DNA of 64,000 bases from Ecdyonurus torrentis (GCA_949318235.1 OX439132.1:46172641-46236640); one strand, 5' to 3'; numbered from the stretch's first letter, positions 48,547-60,146 are shown. A program made the numbers and translations. The notes: generated from the sequence alone by a model not told the origin.

Positions 48547-48948
48547 GTGACTCCTGGTGTGACGAGGCAGGCCCCTCCAGCACTGAGCCCAGCATCTCAG
48601 GCCTTGAGGCATGCACTTCCAGACTGACTAGCACTTGTGATAAGGTAGCTAGCACTGAGCCCAGCATCTCAGGCCTTGAGGCAAGCACTTCCAGACTGAC
48701 TAGCACTTGTGATAAGGTAGCTAGCACTGAGCCCAGCACCTCAGGCCTTGAGGCAAGCACTTCCAGACTGACTAGCACTTGTAATAAGGTAGCTAGCACT
48801 GAGGCCAGCACCTCAGGCCTTGAAGCAAGCACTTCCAGACTGACTAGCACTTGTGATAAGGTAGCTAGCACTGAGGCTAGCACTGGTGACATAGCTAGCA
48901 CTAAGCAGCCAAGTCAGCGTGCAGTAGTCCCTGGTGTCAGCAGCAGAG
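48547..48948 (+). CDS. Gene B exon 7: 24-residue repeat linker
   Basis: Four tandem units (STEPSISGLEASTSRLTSTC plus DKVA type) versus three in gene A. Acceptor CTTTGTGCAG; donor AGAG|GTAGGC; phase 1-1. Confidence 0.85.
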
Positions 48949-49351
48949 GTAGGCACAAAACTTATTACTTAACTTGGAGAACTGGAGTCATATAATGATC
49001 ACCTCAATTTTAAAACTATGAAAATGAGTTACCCAATGTGGCTGTAGAAATGAAAAAATTTTATTTTAACTTGAGAATAAATAATATAGAGATAGATTAG
49101 GAACAAGTGGAGAAGGGGAGATAGAAGTTGTGTGCAGTCGCAGCAATATGGTTGCTGGTTTGACGTGGGAGAGTACACACGTTTGTTTGTCAGTGGTTGT
49201 TATAAGCTGCTGAGGCCGTGGTATGCACTGAATGTGCTCTTGTGTTCTCTACAAGTTGATGCCTGAGTGTATGCCAGGCCAGGTGTGTCACAGGTTAAAC
49301 TAGGGGAGAGTTTTTTAGGCTTGACAGCTAAGTAAATTTCATGATGTCTCT

Positions 49352-49625
49352 GGCCACGCAGTCAGTCCTGGCAGTGCAAGGTGGTAGTGACCCACGTCAA
49401 ATCAGAGGATTACCTCATCTCATTGCTATATGTAGAGATGTTTAGGCTTGACAGCTAAGTGTATTCATGTCTGCACGAGGCCATGCAGTCAGTCCTGGCA
49501 GCGCAAGGTGGTAGTGGTCCACGTCAAGTCAGAGGTTCACCTCATCTCATTGCTATATGTAGAGATGTTTAGTGTTGACAGCTAAGTGTATTCATGTCTC
49601 TGGCCATGCAGTCAGTCCTGGCAGT
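49352..49625. repeat. 120-bp tandem repeat carrying splice-acceptor-like sites, copy B
   Basis: Units start at about 49352, 49478 and 49602. The last unit's GCAG|TCAGTCCTGG supplies the inferred acceptor of exon 8. Confidence 0.7.
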
Positions 49626-50207
49626 GGATCGGGCAGAGGATCCTCCAGTGTGTCGGCTGCCAACGTAACTCGTGGTGGTCTGCAAGTGGGCAGGAGAGGC
49701 AGAGGAGCCTCCAGTGTGTCGGCTGCCAACATAACTCGTGATGGTGTGCAAGTCGGCACGAGAGGCAGAGGAGCCTCCAGTGTATCAGCTGCCAACGTAA
49801 CGCGTGGTGGTCTGCAAGTTGGCACGAGAGGCAGAGGATCCTCCAGTGTGTCGGCTGCCAACGTAACTCGTGGTGGTCTGCAAGTTGGCACAAGAGGCAG
49901 AGGAGCCTCCAGTGTGTCGGCTGCCAACATAACTCGTGGTGGTTTGCAAGTTGGCACGAGAGGCAGAGGAGCCTCCAGTGTGTCGGCTACCAACGTAACT
50001 CGTGGTGGTCTGCAAGAATCTAACTCAAGGAGCGAGGAAGCAGCCCATAATCTGCCGATGAGAGACAGAGTAACATACAACAGCATGGGTGGTCGAGGTA
50101 TTCCAGTCCAGAGGCAAAACTCGGCCATTTATACAAGCGATCAAGAAAACGTAAATGGTGCAGACCATAATCAAACCTCACCTGCTAGCAATGGAAAGGC
50201 CGAAGAT
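49612..50207 (+). CDS. Gene B exon 8: Gly/Arg 22-residue repeat exon
   Basis: Inferred acceptor CCATGCAG (49611), phase 1 (Val), open for 198 codons to GAT|GTAAGT, phase 0. Contains six near-identical 66-bp units encoding GGLQVGTRGRGASSVSAANV plus TR. RG-rich repeats often bind RNA or are arginine-methylated; that is family knowledge, not shown here. A hydrophilic unique tail (about 60 residues) follows. The acceptor choice is the least certain junction of gene B; the tandem-repeat acceptors upstream could compete. Confidence 0.7.
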
Positions 50208-50245
50208 GTAAGTCACATTTTTTTTTCATTTATATCAATTATGTA

Positions 50246-50361
<116 letters not shown>

Positions 50362-50363
50362 TA

Positions 50364-50588
50364 GACCAGTCCACATCAAAAAAAAAAAAGTAGTACATTG
50401 CAAAAAAAAAAATTGATTGCGCTGAAATTGATATATTTTGTTATCACGAACAGCATTCATGTGTAAGGGATTAATAACAAAATATATCAATTTGAGCGAA
50501 ACCTATTTTTTTGAAATGTACTACGTTTTTTTTTTTTTTTTTTTTTTTCGTTTTTTTTTTTTTTTTTTTTTTTTGACGTGGACTGGTC
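50364..50588. mobile_element. Short inverted-repeat (MITE-like) element in intron 8
   Basis: GACCAGTCCACATCAAAAA mirrored by TTTTTGACGTGGACTGGTC. Inner arms also pair (ATATATTTTGTTATCACG / TAATAACAAAATATATC). 225 bp, no ORF. Confidence 0.7.
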
Positions 50589-50654
50589 CATATTATATAT
50601 ATATATATTATATTATAAAGGCCTATTCATTCTTATAAAATGTTTTTGTTTCAG

Positions 50655-50931
50655 AATACAATGGTTCCGTTATATGTTGGATATGATCTTATGGTATCAA
50701 ATAAGATTATTGCAAATTTACTTAAAACTGTAAAGCGTGAAATCCGTAATCATAATAAAAAAGTAGTAGCTGGATTTATTAAAAAACATAAAAATGAAAA
50801 ATATCTCCCGGATATGGCTGCAAAAAAACTACTTAAAAATTTATTTGCAAATATTGATGTATCCAATATGACTTACAATGCAGCTAGCATTAACGACAGA
50901 CCTCCAACACAGATAATGGCTCCAATTGAAG
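50655..50931 (+). CDS. Gene B exon 9: Lys-rich region, unknown domain
   Basis: Acceptor TTTGTTTCAG, donor GAAG|GTAAAA, 92 codons, phase 0 to 1. Encodes a predicted helical, basic segment (VKREIRNHNKKVVAGFIKKH, then PDMAAKKLLKNLF). It could bind nucleic acid, but no family is recognised. Codons are more AT-rich than in the BTB exons. Confidence 0.75.
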
Positions 50932-50993
50932 GTAAAAAATGTTCGCCTTTCTCACTAAAAAGTCATTATTTAATGTAATTTATCTTCTTAAAG

Positions 50994-51108
50994 CATGGGT
51001 TGAACATAATTGTGGGCTGCCGAGAATGTCTTGGAGTGCTCTCTTTAATGATCTCAAGTCTAAAAAAACCATTAAAAGAAAAAGAAAGGAAAACAAAGCA
51101 TATGGCAA
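50994..51108 (+). CDS. Gene B exon 10: Lys-rich region, continued
   Basis: Acceptor CTTCTTAAAG, phase 1 (Ala), reads AWVEHNCGLPRMSWSALF, then a basic stretch SKKTIKRKRKENK that looks like a nuclear localisation signal. Donor AA|GTAAGT, phase 2. Confidence 0.75.
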
Positions 51109-51229
51109 GTAAGTATCCAAAAATGAATTAAACTATTAGTTTTAAGATTAAAAGTTAATATCTGTTGCAAATTAAGTTTTTAGTTTTATTATTATTATTT
51201 TTTTTAACACATTATTTGTATTTCTTAAG

Positions 51230-51522
51230 GGGAGGAAAAAGAGAAAGGCCGGAAGATCAGAACAAGACTGAAGATTCTTTCCATGATAGTGACGATGATG
51301 ATATGCCAGGTATTAACAGAGAGCAAGAAGAAGAAGTAACACCCCAAGAAAGTGAAGACCATTCTGGTACTACAGATATTCGAGAGACAGCGGAAGCTGA
51401 AAATTGTAACGCTACAGGGACAAGTTCACAAATTGCAAACAGCGAAGACTTGGTGGATGAGGAAAATGCATGTCAAATGCAAACAAACGGAGGAAGAAGT
51501 GAATCAGGTGAATCATATCAAG
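51230..51522 (+). CDS. Gene B exon 11: acidic, Glu/Ser-rich
   Basis: Acceptor TATTTCTTAAG, phase 2 (Lys), GGKRERPEDQNKTEDSFHDS then acidic DDDDMPG and further E/S/T-rich sequence. Donor CAAG|GTAAAT, phase 1. Confidence 0.75.
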
Positions 51523-51797
51523 GTAAATACTAAGTACATACATACATACATATATATACATGATAAAAATTTCATTTTTGTCTTACCTTCTGTAAAACAA
51601 CTGGGCTTTCACTCGCTGCTTAATTTGATGATAAAAATAACACACAACACCAAAACTTGTCACTATATAAATTAATAAAATACTCAATTCACAGTTTTTA
51701 AAAATCTATATACATAGCTATGTTATATTCACACACAATTGTAACGTTTTCGAGGGCGTATATAAAACTATATACTTGTCTGCCTCTCTTCATCAGC

Positions 51798-52398
51798 TTA
51801 CTGACTCTTGCTCACGAGGCGAGCCGACCTCCGCAATGGGGGGTGTGGCTCGTTCTCGTCAGGTGGTTTATTATTATTTACATTTTCACCTGTACGGTCA
51901 CGTGGTACACTTTTCTTAAAAGAATCTATGAGTGGAATCCAAATAGGTGGTAATTCAAAACTGGGCTGACTGATTGTTTCATTTTTTCTTCTTGCCATTT
52001 CTATTGATTCTAATATTTTTCTTTTTTTATAGAGACTCTCTCTTCCTATTACTTTTGTTTTTTCCCATAGAATTTGATGATTACTTTCCAGCGCATGATC
52101 TACTAGTTTTGAATATCCTGTATCTCTTTTTTCTATTTTTTGCCTGTGTTCGTTCACCCTGATGTCTAATGGTCGACCTGTTTCTCCGATATATTCTTTC
52201 TCACAAACACAAGGAATAGAATATACTACATCTTTATTCATATTTTTCTTCATGTCTGGTTTTGTACGTGCTAAACTTGATTTTAATGTTTCTTTTGAAG
52301 AACAAACAATACGAAGATTGACTCCTTTACCTATACGTTGTATTTTTTCACTCAAACCTTGTATATAGGGGATGCAGATAGTTGCGTCATTGCAAACC
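51798..52398 (-). pseudogene. GIY-YIG nuclease domain of Penelope-like element, inverted copy
   Basis: Minus-strand frame reads VVYSIPCVCEKEYIGETGRP..RVNEHR, the PLE-type GIY-YIG signature, and a C-terminus ending SARLVSKSQ. It is a fragment without the RT and without its own start. Confidence 0.85.
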
Positions 52399-53386
52399 AC
52401 CACATATTTATGGTCTACCAAAGATACATAAAAAAGAAATACCGCTTAGACCTATTGTTAGCAGTATTGGTTCGCCTAGTCACGTGCTAGCGAAATATTT
52501 AGTAAAAATTATTAATCCATTGTTAGGAAGTAGTACATCATTTATAAAAAATTCAAGTTGTTTTGTTAAAGAAATTCAAGGAAGAAATATTGAAGAAAAG
52601 CATATTATGGTTAGTTTTGATGTAACAAGCCTATTTACTAATGTACCAGTAGATGAAGCCTTGTTAGCTACCAGAGAAAAACTTGAAGTTGACAAAACAT
52701 TAAAAAATAGAACACAACATAGTGTTGCAACTATTATGAATTTAATATCGTTATGTATTAAAAACACATACTTTGAATTCAATAGATCTTTTTATAAACA
52801 GAAGAATGGTTTAGCTATGGGTTGTCCATTATCACCAGCTCTCAGTGATATATACCTTGAAAAACTGGAAAATAACGCGATAAAATGTTATACACCAAAG
52901 CCAGTGGTATATAAAAGATACGTGGACGATACTTTCATAGTATGGCCACAAAATGAGTCCCCAGTTGAATCGTTCTTAGAACATATGAATAATCAGGCAG
53001 AGACAATAAAATTCACGATTGAGTATGAAAAAGAAGGTGAATTGCCGTTCCTAGATGTACGTGTAAAAAGATCTAAAGAAAACAAAATTACAACTTCAGT
53101 CTATAGAAAAGTGACAGACAGTGGAAGATATCTGAATTTTAACTCAAATCATCCACACTCAACAAAAACAGGTATAGCAGCTACATTGTTACATAGGGCA
53201 AAAACGCACTGCAATGATAACAACGTAAGAAATGAAGAAATTAATAAAAAAGAAGAGATTTTAAGAGAAAATGACTATCCATTACATGTTGTTGCTAAAA
53301 AAAAAATAAAAAACGCACAGAAAAAAACAAAACAGAAGAAAAGAAACCAGACGCAACTATCTGCATTCCCTATATACAAGGTTTGA
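52395..53386 (+). pseudogene. Penelope-like reverse transcriptase (5'-truncated, frameshifted)
   Basis: Open frame of about 330 codons. RT motifs in order: YGLPKIHKK..LRPIVS, SFDVTSLFTNVP (motif A), GLAMGCPLSPALSDIYLE (motif B), YKRYVDDTF (catalytic YVDD, 52919-52930) and ELPFLDV. These are the PLE type rather than LINE or LTR. The frame ends in an A-rich stretch (53296-53345). The nuclease domain follows in another frame, so an indel has broken the polyprotein. Confidence 0.9.
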
Positions 53387-53940
53387 GTGAAAAAATACAA
53401 CGTATAGGTAAAGGAGTCAATCTTCGTATTGTTTGTTCTTCAAAAGAAACATTAAAATCAAGTTTAGCACGTACAAAACCAGACATGAAGAAAAATATGA
53501 ATAAAGATGTAGTATATTCTATTCCCTGTGTTTGTGAGAAAGAATATATCGGAGAAACAGGTCGACCATTAGAGATCAGGGTGAACGAACACAGGCAAAA
53601 AATAGAAAAAAGAGATACAGGATATTCAAAACTAGTAGATCTTGCGCTGGAAAGTAATCATCAAATTCTATGGGAAAAAACAAAAGTAATAGGAAGAGAG
53701 AGTCACTATAAAAAAAGAAAAATATTAGAATCAATAGAAATGGCAAGAAGAAAAAATGAAACAATCAGTCAGCCCAGTTTTGAATTACCACCTATTTGGA
53801 TTCCACTCATAGATTCTTTTAAGAAAAGTGTACCACGTGACCGTACAGGTGAAAATGTAAATAATAATAAACCACCTGACGAGAACGAGCCACACCCCCC
53901 ATTGCGGAGGTCGGCTCGCCTCGTGAGCAAGAGTCAGTAA
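53383..53940 (+). pseudogene. Penelope-like GIY-YIG endonuclease domain
   Basis: 185 codons to TAA 53938-53940. VVYSIPCVCEKEYIGETGR (GIY-YIG core), RVNEHRQKIEK. Normally fused to the RT; here it is separated by a frameshift near 53300-53340. Almost identical to the inverted copy at 51798-52398. Confidence 0.88.
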
Positions 53941-54212
53941 GCTGATGAAGAGAGGCAGACAAGTATATAGTTTTATATACGCCCTCGAAAACGTTACAAT
54001 TGTGTGTGAATATAACATAGCTATGTATATAGATTTTTAAAAACGGTGAATTGAGTATTTTATTAATTTATATAGTGACAAGTTTTGGTGTTGTGTGTTA
54101 TTTTTATCATCAAATTAAGCAGCGAGTGAAAGCCCAGTTGTTTTACAGAAGGTAAGACAAAAATGAAATTTTTATCATCATGTCACCTCGCTCGATATTC
54201 AAATTTTCAAAC

Positions 54213-54215
<3 letters not shown>

Positions 54216-54271
<56 letters not shown>
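54216..54271. repeat. (AT)n microsatellite
   Basis: About 28 units at the right end of the Penelope-like insertion. Confidence 0.9.
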
Positions 54272-54276
<5 letters not shown>

Positions 54277-54337
54277 TCGTAAATAACTATAATAATAAAT
54301 GTGCAAAATAAATTGAGGAACCTTTTTTTCCTATCAG

Positions 54338-54487
54338 GAGAATATGATGATGGTCAGCATGAGCAAGGCAAAGAGTCGTGGACTGATGAGACACAAGCAG
54401 ATGAAAATACAGACAACTGTAAAGATTATTCTCCTGTAAGCAATGATTGTGAGAAACAAGAAGATGGTATCCATGGTTCACTATTAG
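54338..54487 (+). CDS. Gene B exon 12
   Basis: Acceptor TTTCCTATCAG, phase 1 (Gly), acidic GEYDDGQHEQGKESWTDE and onwards; donor TTAG|GTACGT, phase 1. Confidence 0.7.
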
Positions 54488-54602
54488 GTACGTTGAAGAT
54501 TTATGAGCAGCTGTGTCCCACCACTTGTATGTGTCTTTTTACCCTAAATAATAAAAAATATTTTTTTCTACTGAATAACTATATGGTTGTATTTTGTTTA
54601 AG

Positions 54603-54716
54603 GATCGTCACCACTCCTGGAAGTCATGCAGTCTTATAACTTGCCAGCTGATATTGCAGAGAAGATTGCTTTCGATTGCCACCAGCAAATTAGAAAACTT
54701 GCGCAATGCAAAGATG
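54603..54716 (+). CDS. Gene B exon 13
   Basis: Acceptor TTTTGTTTAAG, phase 1. SSPLLEVMQSYNLPADIAEK then a helix-like stretch IAFDCHQQIRKLAQ. Donor GATG|GTAAGT, phase 1. No family recognised. Confidence 0.7.
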
Positions 54717-54776
54717 GTAAGTTCATAGGCTTTTGTTAAAACATTCAACTACTAATTTTTCTTATTTTTAATATAG

Positions 54777-54868
54777 TTCAGTGTTACATGCCTAAATTAC
54801 CGTATATGCAAGGAATGGATAATGGCCTAGAATGCGCAAGATCCAACCAAGTCTGCACCAATGACAAT
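54777..54868 (+). CDS. Gene B exon 14
   Basis: Acceptor TTAATATAG, phase 1 (Val), QCYMPKLPYMQGMDNGLECA..; donor AAT|GTAAGT, phase 0. Confidence 0.7.
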
Positions 54869-54947
54869 GTAAGTATATATATAATAATTTAAGGTTCTAT
54901 AATTGAAATGGTGAAATTTATACTTAATATACTCTCATTTCTTTTAG

Positions 54948-55038
54948 AATTGCAGTCCTTGCATCATGGATGATGGTCAAGCACCTGGACAGTGTGGAAC
55001 TTCAAATTTCAATGGAATGATTACATCCAGTGTTTATT
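54948..55038 (+). CDS. Gene B exon 15
   Basis: Acceptor TTTCTTTTAG, phase 0. NCSPCIMDDGQAPGQCGTSN with several Cys; donor TATT|GTAAGT, phase 1. Confidence 0.7.
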
Positions 55039-55140
55039 GTAAGTTATAATATGTTATTTGCTATTTACTTTATTTTTCAATATTAAATAAGTTTAAAAAA
55101 ATTAAACATAAATCGTTTAATAATATATTTAACTTTTCAG

Positions 55141-55157
55141 CGCTTCAGGCCTTGTAA
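55141..55157 (+). CDS. Gene B exon 16: terminal coding exon
   Basis: Acceptor AACTTTTCAG, phase 1. Codes for SLQAL, then TAA 55155-55157. Confidence 0.65.
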
Positions 55158-55222
55158 GCAGAATATAAAATAGATGGTCGCTCATCTCTATTATTTGTGA
55201 CTGATTTCACTGTATGGTAGCT

Positions 55223-55228
55223 AATAAA
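55223..55228 (+). terminator. Polyadenylation signal AATAAA of gene B
   Basis: AATAAA 66 bases after the stop codon, followed by an A-rich region. A plausible 3' end; further AATAAA-like sites lie downstream. Confidence 0.5.
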
Positions 55229-56585
55229 ATACATATAATAATAATAAAAAAATATTAAACATCAGCATTGGAATATAAGTTTGTGAGTATAAAACATCTC
55301 AGGTAATATACAAACTTTTTTTTTTTTTTTTCTTTATTATATATAATTATATAAATATATATTTGCAACGTTTGTAATTCAGTGTTCCACTTTTGTTTTT
55401 AGTTTGTGCACGTAAAATATATAGGCTTTGTGAAAGTTTTATAATAGTCTGATATTTTTAAAATGTTGCTTTTGTTAATTTACTGTAAGTTTTCTGTAGC
55501 GTACAAAAATGTGGTTGCTGAGAAAAATAGATACTGCAGAAGGTATATATAAATATTAACTTAATATTGTTTAAAAGTAAAAATAATTTGTAGTATTTTA
55601 TTATTTATAAAAAAACTATGGAAACAAAATATTTTAGAAAATACAAATATATAAACCTTTAGATTTGAAGTCTAGCTGCCAGTATTTAACATTTTTTTAA
55701 ACTTGTTTTTTACATTATACTGTATATTCTTTTGTGCCATTAATTGTGTTTAATAATATAACTTTTTTACCTATGCTTTATCAAACACAATGAGCAATTA
55801 TGTATCACCCACACATGTAGATTTTTGTATGACTTTGAATGTATTCAGATTTTATTGTAGTGGAACGTGTGCCTCTTTTTATATATTAAAAGAGAGAGAG
55901 AGAGAGAGCTGAGATAGAAATTCATGCACTGATGTGTATTGAATAATAATTTAATGGAGAGTGATATTACAACATGGCCATTAATTTTATCTCAAATTTG
56001 TTAATGCATCTTCAAAAAACTGCATCGACAAATTAAATCTCTCACTCTCTTTTAGTACTTGTTTTAGCTTTTTTTTTATACGTTAAAACGCACTCAATGT
56101 TTTAAATTGTGACTGATGTAATGAGACTGTCATAATATGCTGATTTTTATAAGACGAGTGTATTATCAAGCTTTTTTTTTTTTTTTTTTTTTTTAGTGAT
56201 TTTATTATAGGTTTATTTTTGTAGCGGATGTACTGATATTTCAAGTAAATGCTATAGTAAAAACTAAATTATATATTATATAGGTATAACATATCATTAT
56301 ATTGCACTTGTTTATTTTTAATAGCAATTTTTTTAGTTGAAATAAATTGTGTGCTTTTATTATTTGTAAGTACGTTTTTTAGATAAATTAAATGTATTTT
56401 TATAGTTTATAATTACGAGTTTAATTTTTATTTCAGAAATCTGAAGTGGAGAAAATTTAAAAAAATTTATTTTAAGGTTATATAAAGTGTGTTTTATTGT
56501 GTAATGCTAGCCTATATATAAGCTTCATCATGGGTGTGAGGGGGGAGGGGGTGGAAAGGGGAGTGATTTGCATAAAATTAAAATA
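55229..56585. other. 3' flank of gene B
   Basis: AT-rich, with poly(T) at 55317-55331 and 56171-56195 and a short AG run at 55891-55908. No ORF or RNA gene was supported. Confidence 0.5.
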
Positions 56586-56589
56586 TAAT

Positions 56590-56785
56590 TTTAAAATGTT
56601 AGAGCTTGAATGTTAGAGCCTCAATGTTAGAGCTTAAATGTTAGAGCCTCAATGTTAGAGCTTAAATGTTAGAGCCTCAATGTTAGAGCTTAAATGTTAG
56701 AGTTTAGAATCTCTAACATTTGTCCCATGTTAGATATGTATGTTAGAGAAAAAAGTTAGAGAAATGTTAGAGTAAATGTTAGAGC
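56590..56785. repeat. AATGTTAGAGCTT/AATGTTAGAGCCTC tandem repeat
   Basis: About 8-10 units of 13-14 bp, alternating two variants for a 28-bp higher-order period, decaying rightward into GTTAGAGAAA. Confidence 0.85.
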
Positions 56786-56799
56786 TTTTCATACCACTC

Positions 56800-56985
56800 G
56801 GGAAAGCTCAGCTTCGAATACCTTGCCGTGCCGAGCGAAAAATACCTCTTCATGGGCAGAAAGTAGTGAGGTTTGTGAGAGAGAGAGAGAGAGAGAGAGT
56901 ATCCTGACAGGTAGGCTAATTGTGGCACACAAGTGACCAACTGGTTGCCAGCACTGCAGGATACTAACTTTTTCTTAAAGGCTAT
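56800..56985. repeat. Conserved segment upstream of ZFb, copy 3 (left piece)
   Basis: Matches 8330-8545 and 36775-36950 (AAGCTCAGCTTCGAATACC, AG run, TATCCTGACAGGTAGGC). Separated from its continuation at 62640 by about 5.6 kb of inserted DNA. Confidence 0.8.
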
Positions 56986-57430
56986 ATATCGAAGCAAAAA
57001 TGAAAAATTCAGTTAAAAATTAAGTTGATAATGATGTGCATCTTGTCCGGCTCTGATGCCGCGTAAGGGTGGGGGCGCTGTCTACTCTTTCCTCGTGACG
57101 TGTGCACTATCACTCGCCGATTCGCGGCGCGCATGAATTAGCATTGCGAATTAATTTAAAATATAATTTGCAAAGTTGGAAACAATGATGTAGAGAAAAA
57201 AATTATACCAGAAGAAAGGTGCGATTTTTATCTACACAATGAATGTAAATACATTTGAAAATGACATTTATTTAGTATTTTATAACGTAAGAAATTATTT
57301 TATTATTGTACGAGGCCGATTAAATGATTATAATAATATATTACGGAATGCATATGTTAAGCAAAGTTTTCACTACATACATATGAATATATGAACATAT
57401 ATATAAAATAATAATAATATATATATTATA

Positions 57431-57436
<6 letters not shown>

Positions 57437-57466
<30 letters not shown>

Positions 57467-57502
57467 TGTATGTATGTATGTATGTATGTATGTATGTATG
57501 TG
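57437..57502. repeat. (TATG)n microsatellite
   Basis: About 16 units after a short AT repeat. No RTE 3' end precedes this one. Confidence 0.9.
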
Positions 57503-57668
57503 TTTGTGTCGTAGAAAATTATAACTTTTATAACAATTATTTAATTGCATTATGCATTTCTGTAGAACGAAGTATTTATATATAAAAAATTAGGTTTCAA
57601 TACATTTTAAAATATGATCTAGTGCTTTTATGATATATATCACTGCCAGCACTGAGTATTTTTATAAG

Positions 57669-57675
<7 letters not shown>

Positions 57676-57736
<61 letters not shown>
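57676..57736. repeat. (CT)n microsatellite
   Basis: About 30 units. Confidence 0.95.
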
Positions 57737-57741
<5 letters not shown>

Positions 57742-58098
57742 TATTATGTTGTAAATAGCATAAAACTTGAAGAGTTTAAAACTAAAACTTGCATTTTTAC
57801 CTGGGAATAATAAAAATAAAGAAAATATGTCCCCTGTCATGATTTAAAATATAATGAAAAAATAGTCTTACTTTCTATTTAAAATGAACATTAGCGTAGG
57901 TGAAACATCTAAATATCGTTGCTATTGCATCCTCGTGTAACGAGCTCTTTTACAGAAATATTTCAATTTTACAATAAACTATGCCACACACAAATATACA
58001 CTACATAGTAACACTTCAAAAGTCAAGCTCACACTAAACGTGGTGACTAATCTCGTCTTTCTTTTCTCACTCGTCACTATTTCATTTTGGAGATAGAG

Positions 58099-58101
<3 letters not shown>

Positions 58102-58175
<74 letters not shown>
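58102..58175. repeat. (GA)n microsatellite
   Basis: About 36 units. Confidence 0.95.
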
Positions 58176-58177
<2 letters not shown>

Positions 58178-59837
58178 AAATAGAACATGCAAAACAGTAG
58201 TATTTAAAAAAGGAAACATTAATTTTTATGAGTTATTCTGATTCGTCATTTAATTAAAAATGTTTTGTTTTTTTCCTTTTTAGTTTTTTAAAATATAAAA
58301 ACAATCGCACGTACCCTCACTATATCAGCTAACCGTGTCAAACTAGTGTATCGTGTTGAGTTGCATTGTGAATCATTGCTTTTTTTATTTGTGCTACGTT
58401 CTTTCAACTAGCATTATATAATACTCTATGTCTATGGTATGTATTATTTATTGTATTATTTTTTACTATAATATAATAATCAGCTGTAATATTATTTATT
58501 TATCATAAATGTGCATAATTTTATATACAGTATTGTATCCTGGTCAAAAATCTTGCGCAAGATCTTGCGCTAGATCTTGTCAAGATCTTGAATATGGCAA
58601 GATAAGATCTTGTTAACGTCTTGTCAAGATCTTGACAAAATCTTACAAGATCTTGCGCAAGATTTGGTGCAAGATCTTGCGCAAGATCTTGTCAAGATCT
58701 TGAGGTTATCTTGCCAAGAATTTGTAATCTTGCTCAAGACATCTTGCCGTATATAAAATGTCTTGTGCAAGATCTTGGCGTCGTAAAATCTTGCAGTGAA
58801 TCGATTAAAGACTAGACAAGATGCTTGTCGTAAAATCTTGCAAAAAAATCTTGCCAAGACTAAGCAAGATTAAAATCTTGCAGAAAATCTTATCAAGACT
58901 ATGTAAGATTTTTTCCCAAAAAATTTTGCAGTAAATCTTGACAAGACTATGCAAGATTTTTACCAAAAATCTTGTAGAAAATCTTGTTCAGACGCGCAAG
59001 ATATCTTCAATAAAATTTTGCAGAAAAAAGCTTGTATCATTATCGGCTTCTTGCAGGGCAGCAATCTAAAATTATAATATAATAAAATATAATAATAATT
59101 AAAAATAATAATTTAAATGTGCTTTCTGTATCAAGCAGAATATCAATGAGTCGGGGCATATATCTATATAATTGAAATAAAAAAATAAATTAAAATAAGC
59201 CTGTAATTTATAGTGCAGTTGATCCCTATATAGCTGCATCCACATACTGGGAAAAAAGCACATCAATTTTGTAGTTAAAAGCTGGGACTACACAGCAATC
59301 TGAAATAAAAAATATTATCAGTAAAAAAGATTCAAAAAAGTTTGATCTGGTTCATCTGCAAACTTCAACTTATGCTATAGGATATCCGTATATCTATCTT
59401 TCTTTGTATTCTTTCAATAATCAAGGCGTGATATCTAAAAAAAAATAATAATAATTAATAGATATATGTAAAAAAGATTGTCAACTATTTTATATATTCG
59501 TTAAAGAGTATTAGTTTATAATCTGAAATAATTTAAAAAAGCAATAATTTTAAAATGTGCTTATGTGTTGAAATCTTATTGAGCCATATCATATATAAAG
59601 CTCGATTTATGTTCTAAGTCGTACAAGGCAGCATTCTGAAAAAAAAAAAATAAATAAGTACTGTTTTTCTGCAACGTAGGAGCATATCCGTCCTAATTAT
59701 TCTAGAAGGCAGAAATCTGAAATTTAAAAAATCAAATCAAATTTTTTTAATAGCACTTTTTCGTGAAATTCGCAGGAATAGATGACGTTCGTTATATACT
59801 TGTTAGTCTGTATATAGATAATATAGATATATTAATC

Positions 59838-59843
<6 letters not shown>

Positions 59844-59893
<50 letters not shown>
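59844..59893. repeat. (GA)n microsatellite
   Basis: About 25 units in the centre of the palindrome-array element. Confidence 0.95.
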
Positions 59894-59898
<5 letters not shown>

Positions 59899-60055
59899 TA
59901 GTGAAAAAGACATTTTTAAACAAAATTTCAGCCTGCAAAAAAATTCCAATAGTATTTTCATCAGCTGTCATATAGGCAAAGCAGAGCGTGTGGTAATCGA
60001 AGTTTAAAAAAAAAATTTCATTATAGCACATTTTTTCTTGTATGGAATTCTATTA

Positions 60056-60058
<3 letters not shown>

Positions 60059-60141
<83 letters not shown>
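60059..60141. repeat. (AT)n microsatellite
   Basis: About 41 units. Confidence 0.95.

Positions 60142-60146
<5 letters not shown>

Larger units (their letters stand above)
34834..49620. repeat. Segmental duplication block B
   Basis: Paralogue of 6571-23600, in the same orientation and order. Confidence 0.9.
51562..54199 (+). mobile_element. Penelope-like element with inverted 5' copy of its tail
   Basis: Right part (52395-54199, +): reverse transcriptase then GIY-YIG nuclease then 3' tail. Left part (51562-52398, -): an inverted, nearly identical copy of the last ~840 bases. An inverted partial copy at the 5' junction is common for Penelope-like elements. It sits in an (ATAC/AT)-rich site in gene B intron 11, in the sense orientation. 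The 5' part, before the RT motif H.YGLPKIHK, is missing and a frameshift separates the two domains, so the copy is inactive. High identity of the two arms suggests a recent insertion. Confidence 0.9.
56986..58535. other. Non-coding microsatellite-rich sequence
   Basis: No coding exon supported. Holds a GC-richer patch (57040-57135) and three microsatellites listed separately. Confidence 0.5.

Noticed and set aside
49592..50128. Minus-strand ORF of 178 codons antisense to the Gly/Arg exon
   Set aside because: Coding repeats of 66 bp stay open in several frames automatically; the plus-strand frame has splice context and the minus one does not.
53938..54010. Hammerhead-like core at the Penelope-like tail (CTGATGAAG...GCCCTCGAAAACG)
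   Set aside because: Core-like bases and a possible stem II are present, but I could not find a stem I pairing between the bases before CTGATGA and those after the putative cleavage site. Left uncalled.
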